A stretch of 64,000 bases of DNA from Ambrosia x helenae (GCA_030844895.1 CM061234.1:11962043-12026042), one strand, 5' to 3'; positions 13,036 through 25,727 are shown, counted from the first letter of the stretch. A program made the numbers and translations. Notes: generated from the sequence alone by a model not told the origin.

Positions 13036-13970
13036 TAACTTATTAACTTCTTAAGAAATTAATAAGGGGAAACTAGTGTTTAGGTAGTGTTTTGAAAATG
13101 TGTTCTTTGTGCTTTGAGGAGATAAGAAGTTACAAAGTTGTAACTATTTGAAAAAAGCGAAACGGAGATAGAAAAGGAGAAAAAAGGTTGGTTACCAAAC
13201 ATGCCCTTAGAATTATGGCAGACTTTACCGATTCCTATTTGAAAGCGCTCTTAAAATAAATGAGTCGTATCTAACCCGAGTAAAGAAACACCAATCCAAC
13301 AATGCTCGAAATATATAAAGGAGAAATGAAGAGATTTTATTAATGCTTGTATGACGATTATAGTGAGTAATAACGAGTATCAATGGACAATGATTTCGAC
13401 CAATCTTTCTTACAAAACATAGAATTATTACAATGCATGTGTGTTTAAGTATCAGAATGATCGACCCTTTTTCTTGGAGAGAAGGGGTATTTATAGTGAT
13501 CATGGGTCAAGCCTTCGATTTGGTAGTGATTAATAGCTTATTCACGCGAGCCCCACGGGGGAGGTCGTTGAGGGAATTTGCGCTGTCATTCTCTGATTAG
13601 CCAACTGTCCTTTTCATTCGTCCTTTCTATCCTTACTGATGGCAGGAGATCATGAAGCAGGGAATGCACACCTCTGTTTGACTGGATGTCCTTTTCATTC
13701 TCTCTCTACAGCTGACACGTACTAGGTAACGCGCGGGCCCCACCGAAGCTTCCCTTGATTATTCTCTTAAGGCTCACGTGTGGGAGGTGTCTTACGCCAG
13801 TCTTTTGTGTGCGTGCATGCACATCATGGTACATATCTCTTCACCGAGTCTGCAAAAAAAGTTGTATATTTTATAAATCTATGAACAAAATCTTAAGTCT
13901 TGGGGTTGATTTGTTTAGGTCCTAACATAATACATAATCTATATCTATATCTCTATATATATCTATATTC
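13036..13970. other. No gene seen; possible decayed LTR
   Basis: Mixed-composition DNA without a coding signal. Between 13500 and 13830 it is unusually GC-rich for the window and contains CACGTG-type boxes. This resembles LTR sequence, but neither paired ends nor target duplications were identified. Confidence 0.35.
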
Positions 13971-13973
13971 TAA

Positions 13974-14272
13974 GACTTAACGGTGTGGAATCGAGGAAAG
14001 GACTCGGGGAGGTCACGTGTGCAGAGTCCCGATCGGGAACACCAGCCCCCCCCCCCCCCCTTAAAATTTTGGTGACTTCGTGGCAATCTCACCGAGGCTT
14101 TCTATTGGTTGAGGGAATGTGATGGTACAAGGAAAGAGAGACAGAGGAGAAGGAGGAAGGGGGAATCGGGGGAAACCATTTCCAAGCTTTGTGGGAGGAA
14201 ATGAGGAAAATGAGGTGGCGCTGATGTGACATTAAGGGGAGTTGGGGGAGATGCTCTCCACACCATATAGCC
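13974..14272. mobile_element. Tourist-like (PIF/Harbinger) MITE
   Basis: Flanked by TAA on both sides (13971-13973 and 14273-14275). The left end GACTTAACGGTGTGGA matches 12 of 16 positions of the inverted right end GGCTATATGGTGTGGA. The right end closely resembles the ends of the elements at 25728-26243 and 27702-32176. It contains a C15 run (14046-14060) and no coding capacity. Confidence 0.7.
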
Positions 14273-14382
14273 TAAAGCTAAAAATCCCACATGACACTTA
14301 AAGATTCCAACCTCCTTCTTCAGTTTGCCATGTGACATTAAGTGATTTTTGAAAAAAAAATTAAAAACAAAATTGGATTTTT

Positions 14383-14930
14383 TTATCTCATGTTTCCTCG
14401 CATAAGTTTTAAAAATTAATATCTTTTATATACGAGATTTATTAAAGAAAAAAATTACACCAAATTAACGAGCGTTTTATTATCTTTCCAACAAGTACCA
14501 TAATGTTATATAAAAACGAAGAAAAAAACGGCTATCTTTTGTGGGTTTTTGTTCATACAGGAAAAAAAACACAAAGTGTTCAGGTAATTCATTAATCATG
14601 TATATGCAAGTCACTAATTATGTTCAAACCAGTAAATATGAATTCTATTTTCAACAGGTGTTAGCATTGAAGTTGTACATTGTTTTAGATTAGGTATTAA
14701 TATTAGAGTTATACATTGTTTTAGGTTACATGTTAACATTAGCGTTATACATTGTTTAAGGTTAAACGTTAAAATTGGAGATACATTGTTAATTGCATTA
14801 GTTCGGGTGTTACTCGAAGCTTTCCTGCATGTAAATGTAAAACGCATCAGTCTATTTCATATATAAAATTGACTAGTTTTTATCCCGGGAGCGTCCCGGG
14901 TTAAAATATCTAGTATGACATAATAAAATA

Positions 14931-14964
<34 letters not shown>

Positions 14965-15482
14965 TTAAACAAATCTCTGCCATAAGTTATCATATTCAAA
15001 TATAAAAAAAAAACGAATCTCTTCGTCGGGGTATAAATCTAATGCAACTACAAATATACTAAAAAAACGAATCTCTTCGACGATATACTAACATGAAATA
15101 AGAAAAAAAGTTAATTATTGAAATATCGAACGCATTAGTCTAAGGGTTATGTGATGCGTTAAAAAATTCATGGGTATATGATCGGGTATATAGTTCGGGT
15201 ATTTGGGTATGTTGTTTCCGGTAATCGGGTCGGGTATCACCTAATCCCAGACCCGACCCAAACCCACAATTTTTTTTAAACTAATCCCAAACCCGACCCA
15301 ATACCTGTCGGGTTACAAAAAATAGTCATTTTTTTCTCCGATTTTTATATAGCACTATGATACTCGTTGGAAAGATAATAAAACGCTCGTTAATTTGGTG
15401 TAATATTTTTCTTTAAAAAATCTCGTATATAAAAGATATTAACGTTTAAAAGTTATGGGAGGAAACACGAGAGATAAAATAA
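14383..15482. repeat. Long imperfect inverted repeat (about 150-bp arms)
   Basis: The left arm (14383-14531) and right arm (15330-15482) are reverse complements with few mismatches; both contain ACCAAATTAACGAGCG or its complement. The spacer of about 800 bp holds a hairpin terminus (14884-14913), a (TTA)n run (about 14931-14963) and a stretch of GGGTCGGGTAT-type words (15165-15320) like the hAT-like interiors seen elsewhere. This is probably a foldback DNA transposon with later insertions. Outer ends are not defined. Confidence 0.65.
14884..14913 (+). mobile_element. Helitron-like terminal hairpin
   Basis: A perfect 7-bp stem (CCCGGGA / TCCCGGG, loop GCG) is followed nine bases later by CTAG. 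CTAG also lies on the other side (about 14873-14876), so orientation is ambiguous. No 5' terminus was found. Confidence 0.4.
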
Positions 15483-15670
15483 TAAAGGTTTAATATTTAG
15501 ATTTAGTAGATTATGTATTTAATAGATTAGGTTAAAGATTATAATAGATTAGGTTAAATCATATCTATTTCTTTTTTTTAATTTGTTTAGAGTTGCCACA
15601 TCACATCCTATGTGACATCTTTCAAAGGAGAGATTGCATAAGAGCATGACATGTAGGATTAATCCCTTTG

Positions 15671-15672
<2 letters not shown>

Positions 15673-15706
<34 letters not shown>
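15673..15706. repeat. (AT)n microsatellite
   Basis: About 17 uninterrupted AT units directly before a MITE insertion. Confidence 0.9.
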
Positions 15707-15709
<3 letters not shown>

Positions 15710-15715
15710 ATATTA

Positions 15716-16036
15716 GAGCATTCACATCTCCTCCATCAAATCTCATCCATCAAATTACACTAAAAATCACTACTTCACCCCTAAATCTTCTCTCTCCTAA
15801 TTAAAATAATAATACTTTTTCATACTTTTATTACTACATTTTCTCTCTCCTCACTCACAACTACTTACAAAAATATTAAAATATATATAGGGGTGAACAG
15901 TAGCTTTTCATATTTAAGGTGGAACAGTGCTTACACAAAATATTTTCTCTCTCATTCACTCACAACCACTTACACTCACCCCATATAATTTGGTGGACAC
16001 ACTTACATACATTTGGTGGATGGGATATGAGTGCTC
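15716..16036. mobile_element. MITE with GAGCATTCACATC ends
   Basis: Flanked by TTA on both sides (15713-15715 and 16037-16039). Inverted ends are GAGCATTCACATCTC and GAGCACTCATATCCC. It is about 321 bp and non-coding. The same family recurs as a foldback dimer at 46419-47013 and a third copy at 47017-47318. A TWA duplication is typical of PIF/Harbinger-mobilised MITEs. Confidence 0.8.
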
Positions 16037-16099
16037 TTAGATTTTTAAGCCCCGAACGCTCCCGAAGTATAATCTAGTAAATAATAATAATAATAATAA

Positions 16100-16884
16100 T
16101 TTGATCCCGTTAAGCACCAACCCCTTCTAGTTCTCTTATTCAGGAAATTGCTAGGAAGACACTTTCACAAGCATGTATTGATCTGCTTATATGCATACGT
16201 GGCAGTCGGTATTAATTATTAATTAGTTGATTATGTCATACCCCTCTTTCATCAACCAGATTTTTACATTAAATACTCACTAAATTCTATTCTAATCCAA
16301 TTTGCAAAGAAAAACCAGTATTTATTATTATTATTAATTATTATTATTATTATTTAATAATCCCTATACTTTCTTCTTACTTTTCCCCTGGGGTTTGTTG
16401 AGCTAGATTTAATGTTGGTTTTATGTCCGGAGGTTGTATTTTTATGTCTACCAACTGTTTGTAGAAAGTCCTCAGAGAAGCTTTGCTTATAAACCCACAA
16501 GACTTTTAAAGGGTTTCAAGGTATGGTTGGATATGTCTCTGATCTTGCAGTTATTACACATTTCTTGCTGATTATTGTTGTAATTTGTCATGTTTATGAA
16601 ATCTTTTAGTGTTTTTAACTTAAATACCCAAAACCCTTTTTTGATTTATGGGTTTCATTTTTTTTTATAGATATTATTATGTTATGGTTGACATTTTGTT
16701 CTTGTTTTTGACATGGGTTGTACAGATCTTAGTGCTGTTCTGATGTAGTTTTAGTTTATCATCATCATCAAGTAATCAAGAAGTTGCTTTTTTTTACCTA
16801 GTTTTTATTTTTCAAGATTTTTAGTTTTTGACATAAATTTTCAAGATTTTTAATGTTTGACAATGTGTTTGGAAATTGGAAGAT

Positions 16885-16936
<52 letters not shown>

Positions 16937-17482
16937 AAGATTTTATTTTTTTTAGCTGATCAAAGGTTGCTTTTTCTTCTTCAGTTTTTATTTTTCAAGA
17001 TTTTTTTATTTGCTTTGATTTTATAAAACAAGAACACAAATTTTCAAGATTAATACATATAACAATGTGTTTGGATATTGGAATTTGGAAGAGAAGCTTT
17101 CTTATTATTTATTTAAGTCTTTTTATTATTTTTTAAATAGGTTAAGAGGAAAAAATAAAAAAAAATAAAAACTTTGGCTTGTTGAGATATAGTTGATTAG
17201 TTTTCTTAGGATGCTTACTGATTAGTTCCATAAATTGAGCTAACTTTAGATTGAAAATGGAAAAAAGTCAATCTCTGATAAAGGTATGCAACATAGTCTC
17301 CTTTAACACCATGTGAAGCTGTCTTTTCTGCTTATCTCTTTCCTTTTCTCCACCTTTTTTTTATCCCACTCACTACAGTCTGATTCATAATCTTTTTATT
17401 GTTTTTGCAGCACGATTCAAATGTCAAATTTCATGTCACATCCGTAAAATAGCGAGCTTCTGTTGCGTTTCTTTTTTTCTAA
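16100..17482 (+). promoter_or_regulatory. Promoter and leader region of the Tubby-like gene
   Basis: This is the region upstream of the Tubby-like start codon. An acceptor-like TTTTTGCAG at about 17410 and possible donors near 16521 suggest at least one leader intron, as is common in plant Tubby-like genes. A T run of about 40 bases lies at about 16890-16931, with other T-rich stretches around it. No TATA box can be assigned confidently. Confidence 0.4.
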
Positions 17483-19835
17483 ATGTCGTTCCGTAGTATA
17501 GTGAGGGATGGGTTTGGGAGCTTATCGAGGCGGAGTTTTGATGTGTCTAGGCTTACTGGGCATCATAGTAGAGGGAAGTCTCAGGGTCGGTTAATGATTT
17601 AAGTTACATACATGCCCCTCTTGTCATCCAAAGCAGTCGTTGGGCTAATTTGCCTCCCGAGCTCCTTTGTGATGTGATTAAGAGGTTGGAAGAAAGTGAA
17701 AGCACTTGGCCTGAACGGAAACATGTGGTTGCTTGTGCTGCTGTTTGTAAATCTTGGAGGAGTATGTGTAAAGAAATTGTTGGTACTCCTGAATCGTGCG
17801 GGAAGCTTACTTTCCCGATTTCTCTAAAGCAGGTTTTTTTTTTTTTAAATAAATTACTATCTTTTCCTGTTTATACATTAAAACTTTTGAATTTAGTTTC
17901 TTATGTTTATTTTTTATGTTTGCAGCCCGGTCCCCGTGACTCTACCATTCAATGTTACATCAAGAGGGATAAGTCAAGCTTGACTTATCATCTTTTCTTG
18001 TGCCTTAACCCCGGTGAGCATTTCAATATTGAGTTTTTGCTCCTTTTTTCGAGCCGGAGTGATGTCACTAGAGGTGGCAAAGTGGGTGGGTTGGGTTGAC
18101 ACACACACATGTTTTTAACTATTTTCTTGATTTTGAAAAACAGTTGTGTTATATGTGATTACCAAAATTATAGTAGTAAAGTGATTTAAAAAGTTTTATG
18201 CATTAGAAATGCTTTGAATGACTTTAGGCCAGTTTCCTTCTTACTTAACATTTTATCTTGGCAAATTAAAGATTTATAGTTGAAGCGCAATCTAAATGGA
18301 TGGATTTATAGGTAAATGTGTAAAAATAAATGTGTGAGTTTCTGACGCGATACGAAACACCACACGAACCTAACATGAAATTCGCCAGTTTGGGTTTAGA
18401 CCTTTAGTATAAGCGGATTTCGGCCAAGCCTGCAAACACGCTAAGCTAAACCAGTTAACTTGGCGGTTTTGCAGGTTGACCTGTGTAACCTATTTGGTTT
18501 TTAGTGTTTTTGAACAAATGGGTGTGTTATGTCATAAACAAAACTGGTTTGAGTATTTTATGCCAAGGTTTAAAGGCGAAAACCAAAATTGCATAAGATA
18601 TTATTAAAATATAATTGTTTTATATAAATTTGTATTTTTGGTTGTAAATTTGTAATTTTATAATATTAATATTCGTAAAGAAAAAGGGTTTCATGTTAAA
18701 CGGGTCGTGTTGGTGTTCATATATCCTACATGATTTTCGGTTTGTGTCAGGGTGGACCACAATCCTGACCCGTTTAACATCTCTAGTAAAATATGCAACA
18801 AATAGTAAGCGTCCATGTTTTTCTAGAAACTATACATTCAAATTCTTATGCTTAAATGTGGTATTGCAGCGGCTTTGCTAGATGAAAATGGGAAGTTCCT
18901 GCTCTCTGCAAAAAGAACTCGAAGAACTACTTGCACCGAGTATGTTATATCCATGGATGCTGATAACATTTCAAAATCAAACGGTACTTATGTCGGCAAA
19001 CTCAGGTATACAATCTGATTATGTAAAAAAAAAGATTCTGTATATTTTGTTATTTAATTTTTTATTTTTTTGCTTGTTTTCCAGATCTAATTTTCTAGGA
19101 ACAAAGTTCATAATATATGACACACAGCCTCCTCACTCGGGACCCCTTATACCGGCACCAGGTCGATCAAGTCGAAGGTTTTATTCCAAGAAAGTCTCAC
19201 CAAAGGTGCCAAATGGAAGTTACAGCATTGCCCATATCACCTACGAACTTAATGTGCTTGGTACGCGGGGCCCACGTAAGATGCACTGTATCATGCACTC
19301 GATTCCCGCCTCAGCACTCGAGCCAGGCGGCTTTGTTCCCGGTCAACCAGAGCTCGTCCTTCCTCCCCTTTCTTCTCTTGAAGATTCTTTTCGCAGCATT
19401 TCCTTCTCAAAGTCACTTGACCGCTCCACTGAGTTCAGCAGCTCAAGGTTTTCCGAAATTGTTGGTGCCGCCATATCAAATGACGTGCCGGAGAGTGAAA
19501 AGTCGAAAATGCCCTTGGTTTTGAAGAACAAGGCGCCTAGATGGCATGAACAGCTTCAGTGTTGGTGTTTGAATTTCAGGGGACGTGTGACGATTGCCTC
19601 CGTGAAGAACTTCCAGCTGATTGCCGCCCAACAGCCGCCAGCAGCAGCACCACCACCACCACCGTCATCTGCAGGAACTTCTCAGCCGACTCAAGTGGAG
19701 CAGGACAAAGTGATCTTGCAGTTTGGAAAAGTGGGGAAAGATATGTTCACAATGGATTACCGGTACCCTTTATCTGCATTTCAAGCTTTTGCTATCTGTT
19801 TGAGCAGCTTTGACACCAAATTAGCTTGTGAATAG
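17483..19835 (+). CDS. Tubby-like F-box protein, four exons, one frameshift in exon 1
   Basis: Exons: 17483-17832, 17926-18013, 18870-19005 and 19085-19835, all with GT-AG introns. The N-terminus MSFRSIVRDGFGSLSRRSFD is typical of plant TLPs. An F-box follows (LPPELLCDVIKRLEESES, CAAVCKSWRSMC), then the Tubby domain (FIIYDTQPP, RFYSKKVSPKVP, YELNVLGTRGPRKMHC, NKAPRWHEQLQCWCLNFRGR) and the C-terminal signature ending FDTKLACE. Plant TLPs bind phosphoinositides through this domain and use the F-box to join SCF ubiquitin ligases. Near 17587-17589 one base is missing relative to the family frame, so a literal reading hits TAA at about 17600. All other exons are in frame and conserved, so this is either a single real lesion or an assembly error. 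Intron 2 holds a hAT-like insertion. Confidence 0.93.
18069..18785. mobile_element. hAT-like element in intron 2 of the Tubby-like gene
   Basis: The left end TAGAGGTGGCAAAG and inverted right end TAGAGATGTTAAA are similar. The inside contains GGGTTGGGTTG and CGGGTCGTGTTGG words like other hAT-derived short elements. The 8-bp flanks do not match, so boundaries or age are uncertain. Confidence 0.5.
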
Positions 19836-20344
19836 AAGGAAATAAATAAATAACTATCAAAACCAAAAAAGAAAAAAAAAATTAAATTACTTTCTTAGCA
19901 GATAAAAGGAAATTGTTGTTGCTGTTATTATGTTTTTCAAGTGAAAAAACTCCATTATAGACTCAACGTTTTCCATTGTTGATGATCGCGAGTCGTGATC
20001 ATCATATGTTATCGACTAGTGATCATCATATGTTATCGTTTATCGAGAATAATGACCCCATTCCTGTGAAATACTTTTGTTATTGGGTTCATCATGGATT
20101 TTAGTTGTACATAGTGCATGGACCAGTTATAGAAGATTTTACCATTTTTTTGGATCTGTATGGAGAAAGAAACAAATGTGATATAAGTGGTTGGTGTTGT
20201 GTCTTTTTCATGATTTGGTGAGATACAACAGAAAAAGTGATAGTTTTATGATTTGAAGTATACTGTGTAAAATAGGTTAGTATATTAATATAGCATGGCC
20301 TCTTAGGTTTCTTGTGTGACACTTGTTTCATAGTTAAATGCATC
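19836..20344 (+). other. 3' flank of the Tubby-like gene
   Basis: AT-rich 3' untranslated and downstream DNA. AATAAATAAATAA directly after the stop (about 19841-19853) could serve as a polyadenylation signal. No other gene is visible. Confidence 0.5.
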
Positions 20345-20760
20345 TAAGCTTATGATAGCCTCATTGCGCCATCCTTATTTCATTGCGACAAAGTGTCTTC
20401 GTCTTCCCAATTTGTTTCAGTGGCAGATAAGCTCTTCCACTTGATCAAGTACTCGTTATACCTTGGCACTGTCATAATCTCAGAGCGACTCTTGTAGCTT
20501 CACTGCGCTCCATGTTGTAAGAAAATTATGGCACATCCAAGAGCTTAGTTGAATCATGCTGATCGACATACGCATAGCGTCGGGACTTAAAACTGATATT
20601 GTTCGAATTTCGATGTAGCCATTAGTCTTATGAAAGCTAGTCGAACACTTGAGATTCGTCCCCATTTGCTTGAACAACTCTCCAAAATCATCCAGTAGAT
20701 CACTCTTGGAATCATCTTTAAGGATCCTCTTATGGTGAAATGCCGGAATGATGCTAGGAT
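20345..20760 (-). pseudogene. Remnant of a Ty3/gypsy chromovirus (integrase end plus chromodomain)
   Basis: On the minus strand, LFKQMGTNLKCSTSFHKTNG (about 20610-20680) matches the integrase segment that in intact elements precedes TERVN. Further downstream YNEYLIKWKSLSATETNWED (about 20400-20460) is a chromodomain core with its aromatic and WK...W-E residues. Stops and frame changes separate the two. No LTRs were found. Chromoviruses use this domain for chromatin-targeted integration. It is an old truncated copy. Confidence 0.7.
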
Positions 20761-21307
20761 ATCCCGAGCAAGTCAGCTAAAGAAAGGAATATCGTGCATT
20801 CACATCCTCTAATATGTGTTCGAACATCCTTAACTCATGCATGCATGCGACATGTGGATACAAATGTTGGACTAAAATTTTCAGCTTCAAGCAATCAAGG
20901 TTTTGCTTAAGCTGCTAACTTTCTAAACCGTTGGGTATTCAATTACTCATTTTATTGTTTTTAGTTTCTTAAGATATTTCTATAAACCACGCTTCCTTAT
21001 GTCTTTTGTGTGTAATGGCTATATTAGTGTCGCGATTACAACAGGTATCGATCTTGACGTTTCTAACCATAAAATAAGATTCAAGAATAAAGTCCAAAAT
21101 AAAAAAAAAATAGATTAAAAAAAAACATTTTGTCATGGTGTTTATAAACCGTTAAAGCCAATCGCACCGTCCAAACTGAAGCACATTAGCTGGTTTGAAA
21201 TATATACGGTTCGGTATTTTGACTATTTATGGTTTGGAACTTGGGATCGGTCGTGTAAATCGAACCTATCATTTTACGTTCATTATTTATTTTAGGAACA
21301 TAAAACT

Positions 21308-21807
21308 TAGGGGTGTAAACGAGCCGAGCTGAGCCCGAGTTTGACTGGGCTCGAGCTCAGCCCGTTATGGTTTTATGAAGCTCGAGATCGGCTCGGTTCG
21401 AGCCTACAATCTTGAGCTCGAGCTCGGCTCGCTAGCAAAATCAAAAGCTCGAGCTCGGCTCGAGGTGATTTGAGAACAATCTCAAACGAGCTCAAAGCTC
21501 GACTCGAGATCGCAAAAAGCTCGGCTCGCGAGTGTTATTAAATGGCCCTATGAAATAAAGACTTGGGCTTTGGAGATGTGGGCTGTAAATTATAAAAGAT
21601 ATATAAATAACTTATAATTATGTTTGGGCTCGTTTAGGCTCGCGAGCCCAATCGAGCTTTGTATCTAGGGCTCGAGCTCGGGCTCGATAACTAAACGAGC
21701 CATATTTTAGGCTCGGGCTCGGGCTCGTTAAGGCTCAGCTCGTTCGGGCTTTTTACTGTACCGATCCCGTGTAACTCTCGAGCCGCTACGTGTCATTTAC
21801 ACCCCTA
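21308..21807. mobile_element. Non-autonomous hAT-like element (GAGCTCG-word family)
   Basis: Perfect 8-bp duplication ATAAAACT (21300-21307 and 21808-21815). Terminal inverted repeats are TAGGGGTGTAAA and TTTACACCCCTA. The interior is made of GAGCTCGAGCTCGGCTCG-like words in both orientations and has no ORF. It is the same family as 56512-56943. Confidence 0.93.
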
Positions 21808-22957
21808 ATAAAACTATCATGATATAGGGTAAAAATTAAATACAAATGTGTATTAACATACTACACGTGAGACATGTGGGGGGGGGGGGGGGAGAGTGGG
21901 CGGGGTGGTTACCGGCTCAGGGCCTTACCTTTAAATGGGCCCGAACGTTTTTTTAAAAATATACATACATACATACATACATATATATATATATATTACA
22001 ATCTATATTTAGGATATATATTTATGTTTTATACAATAAAGTCTTGTTAGTGGAGTTGAAAAAACCACGTTAATTTATTGTAGAGGTCTCAACTTCAATC
22101 CTTGACTCTAGCACCATACTCATTTTTTTTTACAATTCATTCCTTTTTACAAAATTTTGGGCCCAAAAGTTTTTTCGCCCGAGGCCCAATTTTTTTTTAA
22201 TGTTTTCGAAGACGGCCCTGGAGTTTTTTTTTTCCCTATATATTCAATCATGTTTTTCAGTGAAAAGAAAAATTGTATAATGACTTTAGTATGGCAATTA
22301 TATAGAGATTAAATAATTACTCTACTATAGTAATTATACAACTTTTTTTTTTTCCAAATTTGGGTTAAAAATACATACACAACTAGGTGGAAATTTATTA
22401 AATAAGAAAAAAAATTCACTCTTCTCACTTCGCACGTTAAAACTCATTTGTTGTTAAGACACATGTATATTAACCAATAAAAATCTTACATTTAATAATT
22501 GATTTAAGGGTTTCGTACTTCCATCACCCCTGAAATTTATTTGAAACTCTGTCACCACATGAAATCAGCCGGTTATGCCGACCCAACCAACCCTGACGGT
22601 TAGAATTTTGTACACCCCTAGCGGCTGGCGCTTATTGTTTCATTGAACATGTCATGTGTATCACCTCCATATGAAGTTATGCACTATAATAATGTGGAAA
22701 ACTGCATGAAATAGACCGCCACATCTTCTATCCAACTTTTGTTTTATATACATATATCATTTTAAAATCTATATCTGCAGGTAGAGAAGATTAGTATATA
22801 TTAATTTTAAAATACAAGAATATAAAGACAAAAAAACGAGGGATGAAATCTCTAGAAGATCGTGCTTTTAAATTTACATATTATATTAATAGAAATTATT
22901 AATTAGGATTATCGTTAAATTTACATATTATATTATATTAATAGAAATTATTAATTA
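21808..22957. other. No gene; SINE-like piece and G15 run
   Basis: Contains a G15 run (21878-21892) and ACAT/AT microsatellites (about 21960-21995). A possible tRNA-derived SINE piece lies at 22036-22130 (GTCTTGTTAGTGGAG followed by a B-box-like TCAACTTCAATCC and a T run). The rest is AT-rich with no gene. Confidence 0.4.
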
Positions 22958-23270
22958 GGGCAGACGGGGCGCTACTAGAATTAGGCACGGGTACCTCACT
23001 ACCAGCAAAGTAACACCGCCGCCACCCATGCTGGTAGTGGTCCCGTAAGCCAAATTCTGGTTCTAATTAACGGGCTGGTACCCGTGATTTTTCTCTTTCT
23101 CTCTCCTCTTTGTCTCTATCTCTCTCTAATTGATTGTTGGTAAATAATCAGTGAAGCATTGCCTTCAAAAAAATGTTTCAGTGAAGGAAATCAGTGAAGT
23201 GACGTGGAAGTGTAGGATTGGTTAAAATCAGTGAAGTTTAAAAAACTCACGGGTAGTGCCCCGTCCGCCC
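22958..23270. mobile_element. PIF/Harbinger-type MITE
   Basis: Inverted ends are GGGCAGACGGGGCGCTAC and the reverse complement of GTAGTGCCCCGTCCGCCC (about 15 of 18 identical). The flanks are TTA on the left and TAA on the right: the right composition for the superfamily but not identical, so one boundary may be shifted. A Harbinger transposase remnant begins about 300 bp to the right and may be the related autonomous element. Confidence 0.65.
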
Positions 23271-23572
23271 TAAGGAGTGGTGGGGGAAAGAGGGAGATGA
23301 AGCGACATGTGACACTTGTGGGACCCATGTGGGGGGGGGGGGGGGAATTGCGGGGAGTGAAAGGGAGGGGGAGGGGGGAAGTGACATGTGGCATTTACTT
23401 TTTTTTTTGTTTTCTTTTAATAAATAAAAAACACAATTTTATAAAACCATAAATATAAATTCATTTAATAAACTACAAAGTAAATAAAAAAAAATACACG
23501 AACTAACAAAAAATACATGAAAATTAAAAAACATACATGTACTTAAAAAAAATACATGAACCGAAAATGGTT

Positions 23573-24881
23573 TTAGTTATCGCTATCGTTATCGTCAGAT
23601 GTGTAATCTTTTGGTATACTCCAAATATGATCAACCAGATCCGCTCGAAGGTTGTAATGTGTTTGGCTATTCTTGATTTCGGAGTTGTTGAAGTTTCTTT
23701 CTTCATCAGTAATGTTTTCTTGACTTGGTTGCGTTTCCTCACCAAAGTACTCACATATTGCACGTCATTCGTCCTCCAAAATCATGTTATGTAAAATAAT
23801 GCATGCGTACATCACATTTCTTATTTGGGGTTTTTCATACATTCTACATGGCATGGACAAAATGCGCCATCTTTTTTGCAACACACCAAAAGCACGCTCA
23901 ACATCTTTCCGTTCAGCCATTTGAGCTTTGTTAAACTTTTTTCTCTTAGGGTCTAACGTAGTCCTCCGTGTAAACGATTTTATGAACACGGCCCAATCAG
24001 GGTAAATTTCATCTGTTAGAAGATACCCGCACTTATATTCTACCCGTTTAAGAAAAAAGTTCCTTTTGGTGCAACATCGTTTACAAGATCGTTGAAGATT
24101 GTGGATTGATTAAGAATATTTCTATCGTTCAACGAACCGGGCACACCAAAAAACGCATGCCAAATCCAAAGATCTTGTGACGCAACCGCTTCAAACATCA
24201 TACACGGCTTTTTATGAAAACCGCTCGCGTGTTGGCCTTGCCACTCTGTTGGACAAAGTTCCCACTCCCATTTCATACAATCTAAACTCCCGAGCATACC
24301 GGGAAAACCATGTATTTCTTCGTGAAACTCCAAAAGTTGGTGTACATCACTAAACGTAGGTTTTCTCAAATATCTTTTTAAATATAATTCAACGACGCCC
24401 GCACAAAAAAACTGACAACTTTCTCTAGCCGTTCGCTCGGCCATCTTTAGATAGTCATCCATTATGTCGGAACTGGTTCCGTGCCAAGGGTCTAAGCGCG
24501 GTTGTGACCTTTTGCATCGCGGTAAATCCCATCTGACCACGTGCATCGGGCCTTTGTTTGAAATATTCATAATTATTTTCTAAATCATTTGTTATTCTTA
24601 AAAATAAATTACGACTCATACGAAAACGCCGCCTAAAACTTTTTTTCATCGTATGTTGATTCGGGTGAGAAGTAATCACGTACCAATAACTCATTTGCGG
24701 TTTGTCGTTCACGAACTATATACTTTCTACGCTTGGGTGGTTTGGAGGTCCCTTCGTCATCCGCTATAGTTTGAACGACTTTCTGAACGCTCGCTATTAA
24801 CAACTCTGCGCCACCTTCGCCCCAGTCATCCAAAGCGAGTTGATCAAACATATCATCTGAACTCGAAGATTTGTCCGACAT
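23573..24881 (-). pseudogene. Broken PIF/Harbinger (HARBI1-like) transposase
   Basis: The protein starts MSDKSSSSDDMFDQLALDDW at 24881. It continues through RRFRMSRNLFLRI and RPDARGQMGFTAMQKVT into the DDE nuclease: first Asp in MLGSLDCMKWEW, second in GVPGSLNDRNIL, Glu in KDVERAFGVLQKRWRI. The end is LHNMILEDE and a short acidic tail to 23573. Lesions: one extra T at about 24635, a 2-bp loss near 24480, a 1-bp loss in a G run near 24040, and an in-frame TGA after EDE at about 23765. All catalytic residues survive but no single frame is complete. Intact relatives in plants pair with a Myb-like partner, which is not seen here. Terminal repeats of the parent element were not resolved. Confidence 0.9.
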
Positions 24882-25727
24882 CTTGAAATTTTTTTTTAAA
24901 AATATGATAGTTTGGAGAGGATTTTATGAAGAAAAAAAAAGAGAGTATGTGTTTGTGTAGAAGAGGGTATTGTTATATATATATATAATAAAAGTTAATT
25001 TTTTTTTAAACCATTACCCAACGGTAATATGAATTTTTTTTTTTCAAACGGTCAAAAATCCTCCCCACCAACCAAAACCCTCCACGTGCCACCAAGCCCC
25101 CCCCCCCCCCCTTCCCGCCCTCCTCCACACCGGGCCGGCGGCAGTGTTCCCGCCCAAAATCAAGCCCCACGCCATGTTTCAAACCCTCATTCCGGGTAGT
25201 CTAACAAAAGGTTGAAAATCACTAGGTTAAGCTGGTGAAAGTCCCCTCATTTATATCTTTTAAAATCAACTTTTGCTTGTTTGTTTTATTCGTTTTCGTT
25301 TTGTTTTTCCATGTTCTAATAAAATCATTTTGTATTAGAAAGTTTATCAACCTTGTTATAATTAGTGTATTGAACTTGATTAAATTGTTTAAAATGCATA
25401 TACATAGGATTTGATAAACGTCTATTGCTATCATAATATTATACGCGTAGAGGTTAATATACGATTTCTTTGACGTATATGGCATCTATATTCTTTTTAT
25501 ATTTTTCACAAATGATATATATTTGTCGCAACATTGTTCCCATCAATTGTTAATTTTTAAATAACAATTTTACTCCCTATCTTTTATCTTACAAGCTTAA
25601 TTAAAATTTTATGATCTTCTAAATGGTTTTGAGTTTATAAGGTCACTTAATTCACGAGCAAGTAGATTTTGAGTTTTGGCAGGTTAGAATATGGTTTTTT
25701 TTAACTGCCAACAAACGATTTTACTAA
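24882..25727. other. Harbinger 5' flank and AT-rich spacer, no gene seen
   Basis: A short (TA)n run lies at about 24974-24990 and a C15 run at 25097-25111 in a GC-rich patch (25050-25200). This patch may hold the other end of the Harbinger element, but no convincing inverted repeat was found. 25200-25720 is AT-rich without coding signal. Confidence 0.4.

Noticed and set aside
18882..19084. Continuation of a single Tubby-like ORF through 19006-19084
   Set aside because: The segment between GTATAC and TTTTCCAG is an intron; splicing restores KLRSNFLGTKF, as in the family.
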